Below are positions 43,645 to 52,120 of a stretch of 64,000 nt of DNA, in pieces. Position 1 is the first letter of the stretch. Each line of letters starts with the position of its first letter. Source of the DNA: Sphingomonas folli (GTDB lineage Bacteria; Pseudomonadota; Alphaproteobacteria; Sphingomonadales; Sphingomonadaceae); the NCBI RefSeq assembly GCF_019429525.1, contig NZ_JAHXZL010000004.1:248001-312000 (forward strand), read 5' to 3'. The translations under genes and the position numbers were made by a program. The notes under the pieces were generated by a model, which was given only the letters and a program-made list of their open reading frames with translations, made no database searches and was not told the origin of the DNA.

Positions 43645-44846
43645 GCCAGCGCCTCCGCGCGCGCGCCCGCGGTGGCGTGGGCGACGCCGCGCTCGACGCC
43701 GCGCAGCTCGGCCAGCCCCCGCATCCGGCCGAGCAGCGAGTAGCCGGGGTTGGTCACGCGCGAGAGGTCGTCGAGCATCTGGTGCCCGTGATCGGGGCGC
43801 ATCGGGATCGAGCGCCCCTCGCGCTGCTGGAGCCGGTGGACCGCGGCGACGATCGCGGTCATGCCGGCGTCGCCCTCGAGATGCGCCGCCTCGTGGAACG
43901 TTCCCCCGCGGGCATCGCCGCCCTCGCGCTGGACCGAGCGGAGGTGGAGGAAACCGATCCGCTCGCCGAGCCGCTCGACCATGCCGGGCAGGTCGTTGTC
44001 CGCGCGCGCGCCGAACGAGCCGGCGCAGAAGCACAGGCCGTTGGCGCGGCTCGGCACGCGCGCGAACAGGTCGGCGACGTCGGCCTCGGTGCTCACCACG
44101 CGCGGCAGGCCGAACAGAGCGAAGGGGGGGTCGTCGGGGTGGACCACCAGGTGCAGCCCCAGCTCCTCCGCCATCGGGCAGACCGCCTCGAGGAAGGCGA
44201 CGTGGTTGGCGTGGAGCGCGACGGCATCGACTCCATCATAGGTGGCGAGCGCGGCGCGGAAGTCCTCGATCGAGAAGCTCTCCTCGCTGCCGGGCAGCCC
44301 GGCGATGATGTTGCGCTCCAGCTGGCGGCGCGCGTCGGCGTCCATCGCGGCGAAGCGGCGCTCGGCGCGCTCGATCACGTCGGCGGCATAGTCGCGCTCG
44401 GCGCCGGCGCGGCGCAGCAGGAAGAGGTCGAAGGCCGCCGCCGCCTCATGCTCGTAGCGGAGCGCGCGCGCGCCGTCGGGCAGTTCCCAGCCGAGATCGG
44501 TGCGGGTCCAATCCAGCACCGGCATGAAATTATAGGTGACGACGCGGATACCCGCGGCGGCGAGATGGCGCAGGCTCGCGCGATAGGCGTCGACCAGCTC
44601 GTCCCAGCGCGGTCCCCGCGTCTTGATCTCCTCGTGGATCGGCAGGCTCTCGACCACGGTCCAGCCCAGCCCCGCCGCGGCGATCATCGCGCGTCGCTCG
44701 GCGATCGCCGCCGCGCTCCAGACCGCGCCGTTGGGCACCTCGTGGAGCGCGGTGACCACCTCGGTGGCGCCGGCCTGGCGGATGTCGCGCAGCGCGACCG
44801 GGTCGGACGGGCCGAACCAGCGCATCGTCTGCGTCATCCATCGCAT
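43641..44846 (-). CDS. uxuA: Mannonate dehydratase
   Basis: Dehydrates D-mannonate to 2-keto-3-deoxygluconate. The 401-residue TIM-barrel protein has the N-terminal MRWFGPSDPVALRDIRQAGA typical of UxuA, then GWTVVESLPIHEEIK and YNFMPVLDWTRTDL. Metal ligands occur in HPDDPPFALFGLPRV, LCFCAGSFGAR, HLRSVQREG and MRPDHGHQML. The start is uncertain among closely spaced ATGs (44846, 44837); 44846 is used because GAGAGGA precedes it at good distance. It follows the TonB receptor gene by 58 bp. Enzymes that would convert the product onward (kdgK, eda) are not in this window. Confidence 0.94.
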   Translation of the reverse strand: MRWMTQTMRWFGPSDPVALRDIRQAGATEVVTALHEVPNGAVWSAAAIAERRAMIAAAGLGWTVVESLPIHEEIKTRGPRWDELVDAYRASLRHLAAAGIRVVTYNFMPVLDWTRTDLGWELPDGARALRYEHEAAAAFDLFLLRRAGAERDYAADVIERAERRFAAMDADARRQLERNIIAGLPGSEESFSIEDFRAALATYDGVDAVALHANHVAFLEAVCPMAEELGLHLVVHPDDPPFALFGLPRVVSTEADVADLFARVPSRANGLCFCAGSFGARADNDLPGMVERLGERIGFLHLRSVQREGGDARGGTFHEAAHLEGDAGMTAIVAAVHRLQQREGRSIPMRPDHGHQMLDDLSRVTNPGYSLLGRMRGLAELRGVERGVAHATAGARAEALA

Positions 44847-44904
44847 CCGCCCGTCCTCTCGCGCCATCCGCCCGCCCTCGCTATCGCCTCGAAACATCCG
44901 CGGC

Positions 44905-47900
44905 TCAGAACACGAAATTGACCGCCAGCGCAAAGGTGCGGCCGAAATAGGCGGTGTAAAGCGGGTCCTTGCGCACGGTGTCCACGGTGAGGCGGTTGGT
45001 CTCGTTGGTGATGTTCTGCACCTCGGCGATCAGCTTCACGTTCTCGGTCAGGTTGTACGAGGCCGAGGCGTCGACGAAGATCGAGCTGGCGTTCGAGGTG
45101 GAGTCGGCGTCGACGGAGCCGCTCGGCACCGCGGTGAGGAACGAGGCGCGATAGTTCACCGTCGAGCGGATGCTGAAGCGGCTGTCCTCATAATAGAGCG
45201 TGCCGCTCGCGGTCTCGGGCGACAGGCCGACCAGCGGCGCGGTGCGCGAGAGCGTCGGCGAGATGATGTAGTTGATGTTCGAGCGCACGCGCGTGAAATT
45301 GCCCAGCGCGCCGAAGTTCTTGAGGACGCCGGGCAGGAAGGTGAAGGGCAGCTGCACGTTCACCTCGAAGCCGCGCAGCGGCCCGCCCGGCGTGTTGTTG
45401 CTGCGCTGGACGGTGAACTGGTCGCCCGGGCGCAGCTGCGTGCCGTTGAGCAGCGACAGCGGCAGGCCGATGTCCTGGAAGGCGACGCTGGTGCTGGTCG
45501 TCTGGATGTAGGTCTCGATGTTCTTGTAGAAATAGGCCACCGACAGCAGCGAGCCCGGGCGGAAATACCATTCCAGTGCCGCGTCGAAGGTGTTGGCGCG
45601 GATCGGATCCAGGAACGGGTTGCTGAACGAGGCGGTCTGGATCACCAGGTTCGCCGAGCCCGAGGGGATCAGCTGGCCGTACGCGGGGCGCGACATCACC
45701 CGCGCCGCCGAGAGGCGCGCGATGAGGTCGGGCGTGACGTCCAGCGCCAGGTTCATCGACGGCAGCCAGTCCTCGTAGGAGCGGCTCACCTCGGAGATCA
45801 CGTAGCGCGACGGATAGGCCGATCCCGCCGGCGCGGCGGTGGTGATCGGGCCATAGGTGTCGAGGCTGGTGTGGACGTAGCGCACGCCCGCGTCGCCGCG
45901 CAGCGTCACCGGCAGGATGTCCTGCGTGTCGAACTTCACCATGGCGTAGCCCGACTTGTACTTCTCGTCGACGCCGCCGTAGGTGCCCTTGGCGCACTCG
46001 ATGCTGCAATAGACGTAGCTGTCGAGCCCGACGGCGTCGCGGAACTTGTCCGGGTCGACCGAGACGAAGTCCTGCAGCTGGCCGTCGAGATTCTTGCCGA
46101 TGCCGGTCGTGGTGAAGGTGATGTCGGCGAGCGACACGCCGGTCGGCAGCGCCAGCGGGTTGTTGGTGGCGAGCTGCCGCTCGCGCGCGGTATATTTGTT
46201 GGTGCGATACTGGCCGCCGAACTGGACGGTGAAGCCCTGCGCGGGCTTCCAGTCGCCGTTGAGCTCGAAGGTCTTGCTGACGATCGTGTTGCGGCGGATG
46301 AAGTTGCTGAGCTGGCCGCGCTGGTCGCCGTTGGCGAGCGGCGGGCCGTACTGGAACAGCGTCGGATCGGTGGTGTCGATGCCGTAGCCGATCTTGGGGA
46401 TGTCGGGATTGTCGCGGAAATCGATTGACCAGTCGCGCGTGTCGTTCGAGTCGATCGCCACCTGCAACCGGTTCACGTCGAGCCGCGACTCGTTGATGCC
46501 GGCGAGGCCGAAGACGCGGAAGCTGTCCGAGAAGCGGTGGTCGAAGTTGAGGTTGGCCTGCTTATACTCGGAGGTGAAGCGCTCGCTCTGCATCTCTGAG
46601 CGCAGGTCGACGCCGTCGAACAGGCCGTGGACCAGCGAGCCGTTGTCGTTGACCTCGATCTCGCGCACCGAGGTGAGCGGCTGGCCGTTGTTCGAGATCG
46701 CGCGACCGAAGGAGCGCGCGTCGAAATAGGTGTCGAGCCGGTCGACCTTGAAGCGCGAGTAGAGCCCGTCGAGCGAGATGTCGGTGTTGTCGCTCGGCTT
46801 CCACTGGAAGGTCAGCGAGCCCGCGATACGCTGCTGATCCTGGCTGCTGCGCACCGGGCGCGGCAGGCGCGGCAGGTAGACGCCGCCGCCCGGCCGCCCG
46901 TTCACACCGGTGCGGCTCATGATGTAATCATAGGCCGCCTGGGTGCCGGTACGCGGGTTGTTGGTGCTGCAATTGTTGGCGTCCGAGCCGATCGCGGCCC
47001 CGCTCGGCTGGGTATAGCCGACCCCTGGGCTGGTCACCGCGCCGCCCTTATAGGTGTAGCCGACGGGGGTGCAGAAGGGGAAGATCACGCCCGCGTTGGC
47101 GCTGCCATTGGGCTGGGCCAGGCCGTAGACCGTGGTCGGCACGACGTCGACCGCCGAATAGGCATATTCGTCGATGCGGCGCTTCGAATAGGCCACGCTG
47201 GCCAGCACGCCGAACGTGTCGCCGAACTGCTTCGAGACCAGCGCGGAGAGGCGCGGGTCGACGTCCTTCTTGATGTCGTTGTAGATCCCGCGCGCGGTGC
47301 CCGAGAAGACGAACGACTTCTTCTGGTCGAACGGCTTGGGCGCGCGCAGGTCGACCGTGGCGCCCAGCGAGCCCTCCTCCACGTCCGCGGAGGTCGTCTT
47401 GCGCACCGACAGCGCCGAGAAGATCTCGGTCGGGAAGGTGACGAAATCGAACGAGCGGCCGGTGGCGACACCGCCGCGGATGTCGCTGCCGCTGACCTGC
47501 GACACGCCCTCCATGCCGTTGATGCGGACGCGCGTGAACTGCGCGCCGAGGCCGCGCACCGAGATGTTGCGCCCCTCGCCGCCGTCGCCGCGCGACAGCG
47601 CCACGCCGGGGATGCGCTGCATCGACTCGGCCAGGTTAGAATCGGGGAACTTGCCGATGTCCTCGGCGACGATGCTGTCGACCGCGGCGGTCTCGGCGCG
47701 CTTCTGGTTGAGCGCGCTGTTGAGCGAGGCGCGGAAGCCGGTGACGACGATGTCGTTGATCTGCGCCTCGCCGCCTTCCTGCACCGGCGACTGCGCGCCC
47801 TGCGCGTCGGTCGCGGGCGGCGCGGCGGGGGCGCCCGCGGAGACGACGTCGCCGGTGGCGGAGGGCGGCGGCTGGTCCTGCGGCGCGGTCTGTGCCGCTG

Positions 47901-47976
47901 CAGTGGTCGCGATCAGCGCGGCGAGCGCGCTCGACGACGCGAACAGAGCGCATTTGTGGCGACGATAGATGCCCAC
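44905..47976 (-). CDS. TonB-dependent receptor (oligosaccharide-type)
   Basis: A 1023-residue outer-membrane transporter. The signal region is ALFASSSALAALIATTAAAQ, with a Pro/Ala-rich stretch and the box INDIVVTGFRASLNSALNQK. The plug domain has ESMQRIPGVALSRGDGGEGR and RGLGAQFTRVRINGMEG. The barrel ends in the aromatic FGRTFALAVNFVF, as needed for assembly. The GTG at 47976 is used because GGGAG lies 7 bp upstream. Frame upstream is open but lacks character. Head of the uronate operon, so it probably imports a uronate-containing oligosaccharide; needs TonB-ExbBD from elsewhere. Confidence 0.93.
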   Translation of the reverse strand: MGIYRRHKCALFASSSALAALIATTAAAQTAPQDQPPPSATGDVVSAGAPAAPPATDAQGAQSPVQEGGEAQINDIVVTGFRASLNSALNQKRAETAAVDSIVAEDIGKFPDSNLAESMQRIPGVALSRGDGGEGRNISVRGLGAQFTRVRINGMEGVSQVSGSDIRGGVATGRSFDFVTFPTEIFSALSVRKTTSADVEEGSLGATVDLRAPKPFDQKKSFVFSGTARGIYNDIKKDVDPRLSALVSKQFGDTFGVLASVAYSKRRIDEYAYSAVDVVPTTVYGLAQPNGSANAGVIFPFCTPVGYTYKGGAVTSPGVGYTQPSGAAIGSDANNCSTNNPRTGTQAAYDYIMSRTGVNGRPGGGVYLPRLPRPVRSSQDQQRIAGSLTFQWKPSDNTDISLDGLYSRFKVDRLDTYFDARSFGRAISNNGQPLTSVREIEVNDNGSLVHGLFDGVDLRSEMQSERFTSEYKQANLNFDHRFSDSFRVFGLAGINESRLDVNRLQVAIDSNDTRDWSIDFRDNPDIPKIGYGIDTTDPTLFQYGPPLANGDQRGQLSNFIRRNTIVSKTFELNGDWKPAQGFTVQFGGQYRTNKYTARERQLATNNPLALPTGVSLADITFTTTGIGKNLDGQLQDFVSVDPDKFRDAVGLDSYVYCSIECAKGTYGGVDEKYKSGYAMVKFDTQDILPVTLRGDAGVRYVHTSLDTYGPITTAAPAGSAYPSRYVISEVSRSYEDWLPSMNLALDVTPDLIARLSAARVMSRPAYGQLIPSGSANLVIQTASFSNPFLDPIRANTFDAALEWYFRPGSLLSVAYFYKNIETYIQTTSTSVAFQDIGLPLSLLNGTQLRPGDQFTVQRSNNTPGGPLRGFEVNVQLPFTFLPGVLKNFGALGNFTRVRSNINYIISPTLSRTAPLVGLSPETASGTLYYEDSRFSIRSTVNYRASFLTAVPSGSVDADSTSNASSIFVDASASYNLTENVKLIAEVQNITNETNRLTVDTVRKDPLYTAYFGRTFALAVNFVF

Positions 47977-48087
47977 ATCCCCTCTCCCATAACGCGCACG
48001 CTCGTCTACGGCTCGCTGTGCGCCGGTGGCACCGTCGCCGTCTGTGCGGCATACGGTTCGATAAGGGAGAGCTAACAGCTGCAAAGC

Positions 48088-48112
48088 TGCCTGGCAACTG
48101 GCCTGACCAGAT
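48088..48112. promoter_or_regulatory. Candidate operator upstream of the TonB receptor
   Basis: TGCCTGGCAAC (48088-48098) followed by TGGCCTGACCA, a palindrome-like site. The first element matches TGCCTGACAAC (49118-49128) near the GntR gene in 10 of 11 bases. It lies about 110 bp before the receptor start. Probably a GntR-family binding site; inferred. Confidence 0.45.
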
Positions 48113-48125
48113 TGTAGGAAACAAT

Positions 48126-48256
48126 CCTCCCCGCTCGCGGGGGGGGGGACCATGCGCAGCACGGTGGAGGGGACTTCCGCAGACGAGACGGCTCGCCGGT
48201 GGAGAGCCCGCTCCACCACCGGCTTCGCCGGCGCCCCCCCCCCGTGCCGGGGAGGA
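48126..48256. repeat. Composite palindromic element, family C, with G10 and C10 runs
   Basis: Begins CCTCCCCGCTCGCGGGG and ends GTGCCGGGGAGGAG, related in order to the element at 55732-55866. A run of ten G (48139-48148) and ten C (48234-48243) occupy matching inverted positions. These probably arose by slippage in the G-rich arm, or are assembly errors. It lies between the TonB receptor promoter region and the GntR gene end. Confidence 0.7.
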
Positions 48257-48267
48257 GTGAAGTCGTC

Positions 48268-49002
48268 TCACACCGTCCGGCGTGCCAGTGCGCGACGGCG
48301 CTGGTCGGTCTCCTTGCGCGCGCGCTCCACCGCCTCGGTCTCGGTGACGTCGAGCAGATAGTCGATCACGCGGCTGAGATGGTCGCGCATCGCGTTGCGC
48401 GCGTCGACCGGCGAGCGCGCCTCCAGCGCGGCGAGGATGCGGCCGTGCTCCGCCAGCCGGCTCTCGGTGCCGAGGCTGCCCGCCTTCAGGAGCACCTCGC
48501 GCGCCAGCGGCGAGCGGAAGCGCATGTCCCAGAAATCGGTCACCGCCGAGATGATCACCGCGTTGCCGGTCGCCTCGGCGATGGCAATGTGGAAGCGGCG
48601 GTCGGCGTCCTCGGCGACGTCGTCGCGCGCCATGTCGCCGAGCAGCGCGCGCAGTTCGGCGAGCTGCTCGGCGTCGATCTCGGTCGCGGCCACCGCCGCC
48701 ACCTCGCCCTCGAGCAGGCGTCGCGCCTCGGTGATCTCGAACGCGCCGATGTCGAGCTCCTGCTCGACGTGCGGGGTCGCGGCGGCGAGCACGAACACGC
48801 CCGAACCTTTGCGCGCCTCCACCAGCCCCTGCATCTCCAGCGCGATCATCGCCTCGCGGATCGTCGGCCGACTCACCCCGAACCGCTCGGTGAGATCGCG
48901 CTCCGCGGGCAGTCGCGCGCCGACCGGATAGACGCCCGCGGCGATGTCGGCGACGATCGACTGTACGATCCTGCGGTACAATTTGCCGCCATGCTCGGCC
49001 AC
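48268..49002 (-). CDS. GntR-family (FadR subfamily) transcriptional regulator
   Basis: A 244-residue regulator with an N-terminal winged helix (LYRRIVQSIVADIAAG, then GARLPAERDLTERFGVSRPT and IREAMIALEMQGLVEARKGS). The C-terminal FCD ligand-binding domain has the metal-binding Asp/His pattern DADRRFHIAIAEATGN and later DHLSRVIDYLL. Close in architecture to UxuR/ExuR, which respond to uronates. Starts: a TTG at 49089 would give 273 residues, but the GTG at 49002 has GAGGAG upstream and gives the usual length. It lies between the uronate operon and the DUF1080 cluster, and likely controls both. Confidence 0.9.
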   Translation of the reverse strand: MAEHGGKLYRRIVQSIVADIAAGVYPVGARLPAERDLTERFGVSRPTIREAMIALEMQGLVEARKGSGVFVLAAATPHVEQELDIGAFEITEARRLLEGEVAAVAATEIDAEQLAELRALLGDMARDDVAEDADRRFHIAIAEATGNAVIISAVTDFWDMRFRSPLAREVLLKAGSLGTESRLAEHGRILAALEARSPVDARNAMRDHLSRVIDYLLDVTETEAVERARKETDQRRRALARRTV

Positions 49003-49092
49003 GCGCGTCAGCTCCTCAGCATCGCGACGCGCCCGTTCCGTCGCCCCCGGCTCGCGCTTGTTCCTCCTCTCCCCTGCCCCTCCCGTCAAGCC

Positions 49093-49128
49093 TTGTCAGC
49101 CTGTTATCGCGTGAAAATGCCTGACAAC
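49093..49128. promoter_or_regulatory. Candidate operator between the GntR and DUF1080 genes
   Basis: TTGTCAG (49093-49099) and CTGACAA (49121-49127) form a perfect 7-bp inverted repeat with a 21-bp spacer in the divergent region. The right half lies within TGCCTGACAAC, which recurs with one change upstream of the TonB receptor. Likely site for the adjacent GntR protein; inferred. Confidence 0.5.
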
Positions 49129-49236
49129 ACCCTTGCATGTGGCCCGACCACGATCTACGCCAATGTCGCGAGAGCGTCTCGACGATCGCCTATGATGGGC
49201 CTGGATCGAGCGCCCGCGGCATGGATGAGGGGAGAG

Positions 49237-50637
49237 ATGGTGGTTCGCACACTCGCACTGCTGGCGTTGGCCGCACTGCCATCGAGCACCCTCCCCCTCG
49301 CCGCCGCGGCGCAGGCGCGCGACGCCGCCGCGCCGTGGCGCGACCTCATGCCCAAGCCCGGTCTCGCCGGATGGCACCGCACCGGCGGCAACGCCACCTA
49401 TGAGGTCGTCGGCGACGAGTTGGTCGGGCGCGCGGTAGTCGGCAAGGGCAACAGCTGGCTCGTCTCGGACCAGCTGTACGGCGACTTCATCATCGAGTTC
49501 GACGCCAAGACCGACCCGGCGCTCAACTCGGGGATGATGATCCGCGGCCAGAGCCGCCCCGACTACCGCAACGGCGTGGTGTTCGGCTATCAGGCCGAGA
49601 TCGACCCCTCGTCGCGCGCTTGGAGCGCGGGGCTGTACGACGAGCAGCGCCGCCAGTGGCTCTACACGCTCGGCCGCAACGAGGCGGCGCGCAAGGCCTT
49701 CCGCTCCGGCGACTGGAACCACTATCGAGTCGAGGCGATCGGCGACCGCCTGCGCACCTTCATCAACGGCGTGCCCGCCGCGGACATCGTCGACGACACC
49801 GACGCGCGCGGCTTCCTCGCCTTCCAGGTCCACGCGTTGCCCGACGCGGTCGCCGCGAAGGGCCCCGAGGTGCGCTTCAAGGGCCCGCGCATCATCACGC
49901 AGGACCCGAGGCGCTATGCCATGCCCGAGACGCGGCTCGAGCAGCAGGGCTGGCAGTCGAACGCGCTCACCGCGGCCGAGCGCCGCGCCGGCTGGACGCT
50001 GCTGTGGGACGGGCGCTCCGCCAAGGGCTGGCGCGCGGCCAAGGGCGGCGGCTTCCCCTCGCACGGCTGGAGCATGGCCAACGGCGTGCTGACGGTGGAG
50101 AAGAGCGCGAGCGAGGCGGCGCGCGGCGGCGACATCGCCACCGCGGCGACCTATCGCGACTTCGAGCTGTCGGTCGATTTCCGCCTCTCCGAGGGCGCGA
50201 ACAGCGGGATCAAATATCTGCTGCCGCCGGGGCCGAACGGCGGCGTGTCGAGCGTCGGCTTCGAGTATCAGCTGCTCGACGACGCGCGCCATCCCGACGC
50301 CAAGATGGGCCGCGACGGCAACCGGACGCTCGCCTCGCTCTACGACCTGATCCCGGCGCGTAATCTCTCGGACCCGGACAGCCCGGGCAAGCGCGCCAAC
50401 CCGCCGGGCGAGTGGAACCGCGCGACGATCCTGGTGCGCGGCAACCATGTCGAGCATTGGCTCAACGGCTTCAAGGTGGTGGAGTATGAGCGCGGCTCGG
50501 CCGAGCTGAAGGCGCTGATCGCGCAGAGTAAGTTCGCGCAGATCGCGGGCTTCGGCGAGACCGCCGACGGCGCCATCCTGCTGCAGGACCACGGCGACAA
50601 GGTCGATTTCCGCTCGATCAAGCTGCGCACGTTCTAA
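49237..50637 (+). CDS. Secreted double DUF1080 protein (3-keto-disaccharide hydrolase family)
   Basis: A 466-residue exported protein with a signal peptide (TLALLALAALPSSTLPLAAAAQA) and two DUF1080 domains of concanavalin-like fold. The first (about residues 35-225) has GLAGWHRTGGNATYEVVGDE and DFIIEFDAKTDPALNSGMMI. The second (about 240-465) has WTLLWDGRSAKGWRAAKGG and RLSEGANSGIKYLLPPG. Pfam names this family 3-keto-disaccharide hydrolase; members cleave glycosides after a 3-keto group has been introduced by a Gfo/Idh/MocA enzyme. Three such enzymes follow directly, which fits. The ATG at 49237 follows GAGGGGAG. Confidence 0.9.
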   Translation: MVVRTLALLALAALPSSTLPLAAAAQARDAAAPWRDLMPKPGLAGWHRTGGNATYEVVGDELVGRAVVGKGNSWLVSDQLYGDFIIEFDAKTDPALNSGMMIRGQSRPDYRNGVVFGYQAEIDPSSRAWSAGLYDEQRRQWLYTLGRNEAARKAFRSGDWNHYRVEAIGDRLRTFINGVPAADIVDDTDARGFLAFQVHALPDAVAAKGPEVRFKGPRIITQDPRRYAMPETRLEQQGWQSNALTAAERRAGWTLLWDGRSAKGWRAAKGGGFPSHGWSMANGVLTVEKSASEAARGGDIATAATYRDFELSVDFRLSEGANSGIKYLLPPGPNGGVSSVGFEYQLLDDARHPDAKMGRDGNRTLASLYDLIPARNLSDPDSPGKRANPPGEWNRATILVRGNHVEHWLNGFKVVEYERGSAELKALIAQSKFAQIAGFGETADGAILLQDHGDKVDFRSIKLRTF

Positions 50638-50664
50638 TGGTGGCGGAGCGCCTGCCAGGCGGTG

Positions 50665-50748
50665 CCCCGGCGAAGGCCGGGGCCCAGTCGGGGGACGCGG
50701 GTGAGTCTCACAGCGGCTTTCCCAACTGGACCCCGGCCTTCGCCGGGG
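50665..50748. repeat. Palindromic repeat pair, family A
   Basis: CCCCGGCGAAGGCCGGGG (50665-50682) and inverted partner CCCCGGCCTTCGCCGGGG (50731-50748), each with its tail (CCCAGTCGGG, and CCCAACTGGA before the partner). The spacer holds GTGAGTCTCAC, itself palindromic. Located in the 156-bp gap between the DUF1080 and oxidoreductase genes. Confidence 0.85.
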
Positions 50749-50793
50749 CACAGAAGAAGTTCAGATCACAAGCATCCTAGGGGAGGCACCACG

Positions 50794-52110
50794 ATGTTCG
50801 ACCGCCGGACGATGATCAAGGGCGGCGCCGCGACGATCGGCGCGCTGGCGTTCACCGCCAAGAGCTACGCGCAGATCAAGGGCGCCAACGACCGCATCCG
50901 AGTCGGCATCGTCGGCGTCAACGGCCGCGGCCAGGCGCATATGAGCGCCTTCTCGAAGCAGCCGAACGTCCAGGTGACGCATTTCGCGGACGTCGACTCG
51001 ACCGTGCTCGCCAAGCGCGCCGCCGAGTTCGCCGAGCGTAGCGGCACCAAGGTGAAGACCGTCGGCGACTATCGCAAGCTGCTGGACCGCAAGACGGTCG
51101 ACGTGATCACCGTCGCCACGCCCGACCATTGGCACGCCAAGGTCGCGATCGACGCGATGGACTCGGGCCGCAACGTCTATATCGAGAAGCCCGTCGGCAT
51201 CGCGCCGGCCGAGGGCGAGGCGCTGATCGCCGCGCAGAAGCGCACCGGGCGCGCGCTCCAGGTCGGCAACCAGCAGCGCTCCAGCGTCGAGACGCGTCAG
51301 CTGCTCGACCTGATCCGCGCCGGCGAGCTCGGCGACGTCTACGAGGCGCAGACCTGGTACGCCAACAATCGCAAGTCGATCGGCAACGGCCAGGATGTGC
51401 CGCCGCCGCCCAACCTCGACTGGAACATGTGGCAGGGGCCGCGCCCGCGCGGGCCGTATCGCTCCAATCTCGTCCACTATAATTGGCACTGGTTCTGGAA
51501 GTACGGCACCGGCGAGATCTGCAACAACGCGCTCCACGAGCTGGACGTGGCGCGCTGGCTGATGGGCGTCACCTATCCCAAGACGGTCAGCGCGCGCGGC
51601 GACCGACGCTTCTATCGCGGCGACGACTGGGAGATGTATGACACGCTCGCTCTGACGCTCGGCTATGACGACGGCCGCGTGATCCGCTGGGACGGCGAGA
51701 GCTGCAACGGCATGCTGCGCTACGGCCGCGGCCGCGGCACGCTGCTGCTCGGCACCAAGGGCTCGGCGATCGTCGATCGCAACGGTTTCGAGCTGTACGA
51801 CCTCGCCGGCAAGATGCTGCGCGAGGTGAAGGCGCCGGCCGCGTCCGAGACGACCGGCACCGTCGGCGAGGGCGCGCTCGACGTGCTCCACGCCGCCAAC
51901 TTCCTCGCGGTGGTGCGCGGGCAGGAGCAGGCGCTGCACTCGCCGATCCAGGAAGGGCATGTCAGCACGACATTGTGCCACCTCGGCAACATGGCCTATC
52001 GCACCGGCGGGGCGATCACGGTCGACCCGGCGACCGGCCGGCCCAACGAGGCGGCGGCGCAGAAGCTCTGGTCGGTCGACTACGAGCCCGGCTGGGAGGT
52101 ACGCGCCTGA
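50794..52110 (+). CDS. Tat-exported Gfo/Idh/MocA oxidoreductase 1
   Basis: A 438-residue NAD(P)-dependent sugar oxidoreductase with a twin-arginine signal (DRRTMIKGGAATIGALAF), then a Rossmann fold starting IRVGIVGVNGRGQAHMSAFS. The catalytic Lys is about K132 in YIEKPVGI, and the segment HWFWKYGTGEICNNALHELD includes the active-site Asp/His region. The Tat signal implies it folds with its cofactor and works in the periplasm. Good ribosome site GGGGAGG. It lies between the DUF1080 hydrolase and an apbE-like gene that starts 10 bp downstream; likely oxidises or reduces the 3-position of glycosides. Confidence 0.92.
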   Translation: MFDRRTMIKGGAATIGALAFTAKSYAQIKGANDRIRVGIVGVNGRGQAHMSAFSKQPNVQVTHFADVDSTVLAKRAAEFAERSGTKVKTVGDYRKLLDRKTVDVITVATPDHWHAKVAIDAMDSGRNVYIEKPVGIAPAEGEALIAAQKRTGRALQVGNQQRSSVETRQLLDLIRAGELGDVYEAQTWYANNRKSIGNGQDVPPPPNLDWNMWQGPRPRGPYRSNLVHYNWHWFWKYGTGEICNNALHELDVARWLMGVTYPKTVSARGDRRFYRGDDWEMYDTLALTLGYDDGRVIRWDGESCNGMLRYGRGRGTLLLGTKGSAIVDRNGFELYDLAGKMLREVKAPAASETTGTVGEGALDVLHAANFLAVVRGQEQALHSPIQEGHVSTTLCHLGNMAYRTGGAITVDPATGRPNEAAAQKLWSVDYEPGWEVRA

Positions 52111-52120
52111 GGTGAGCGAG

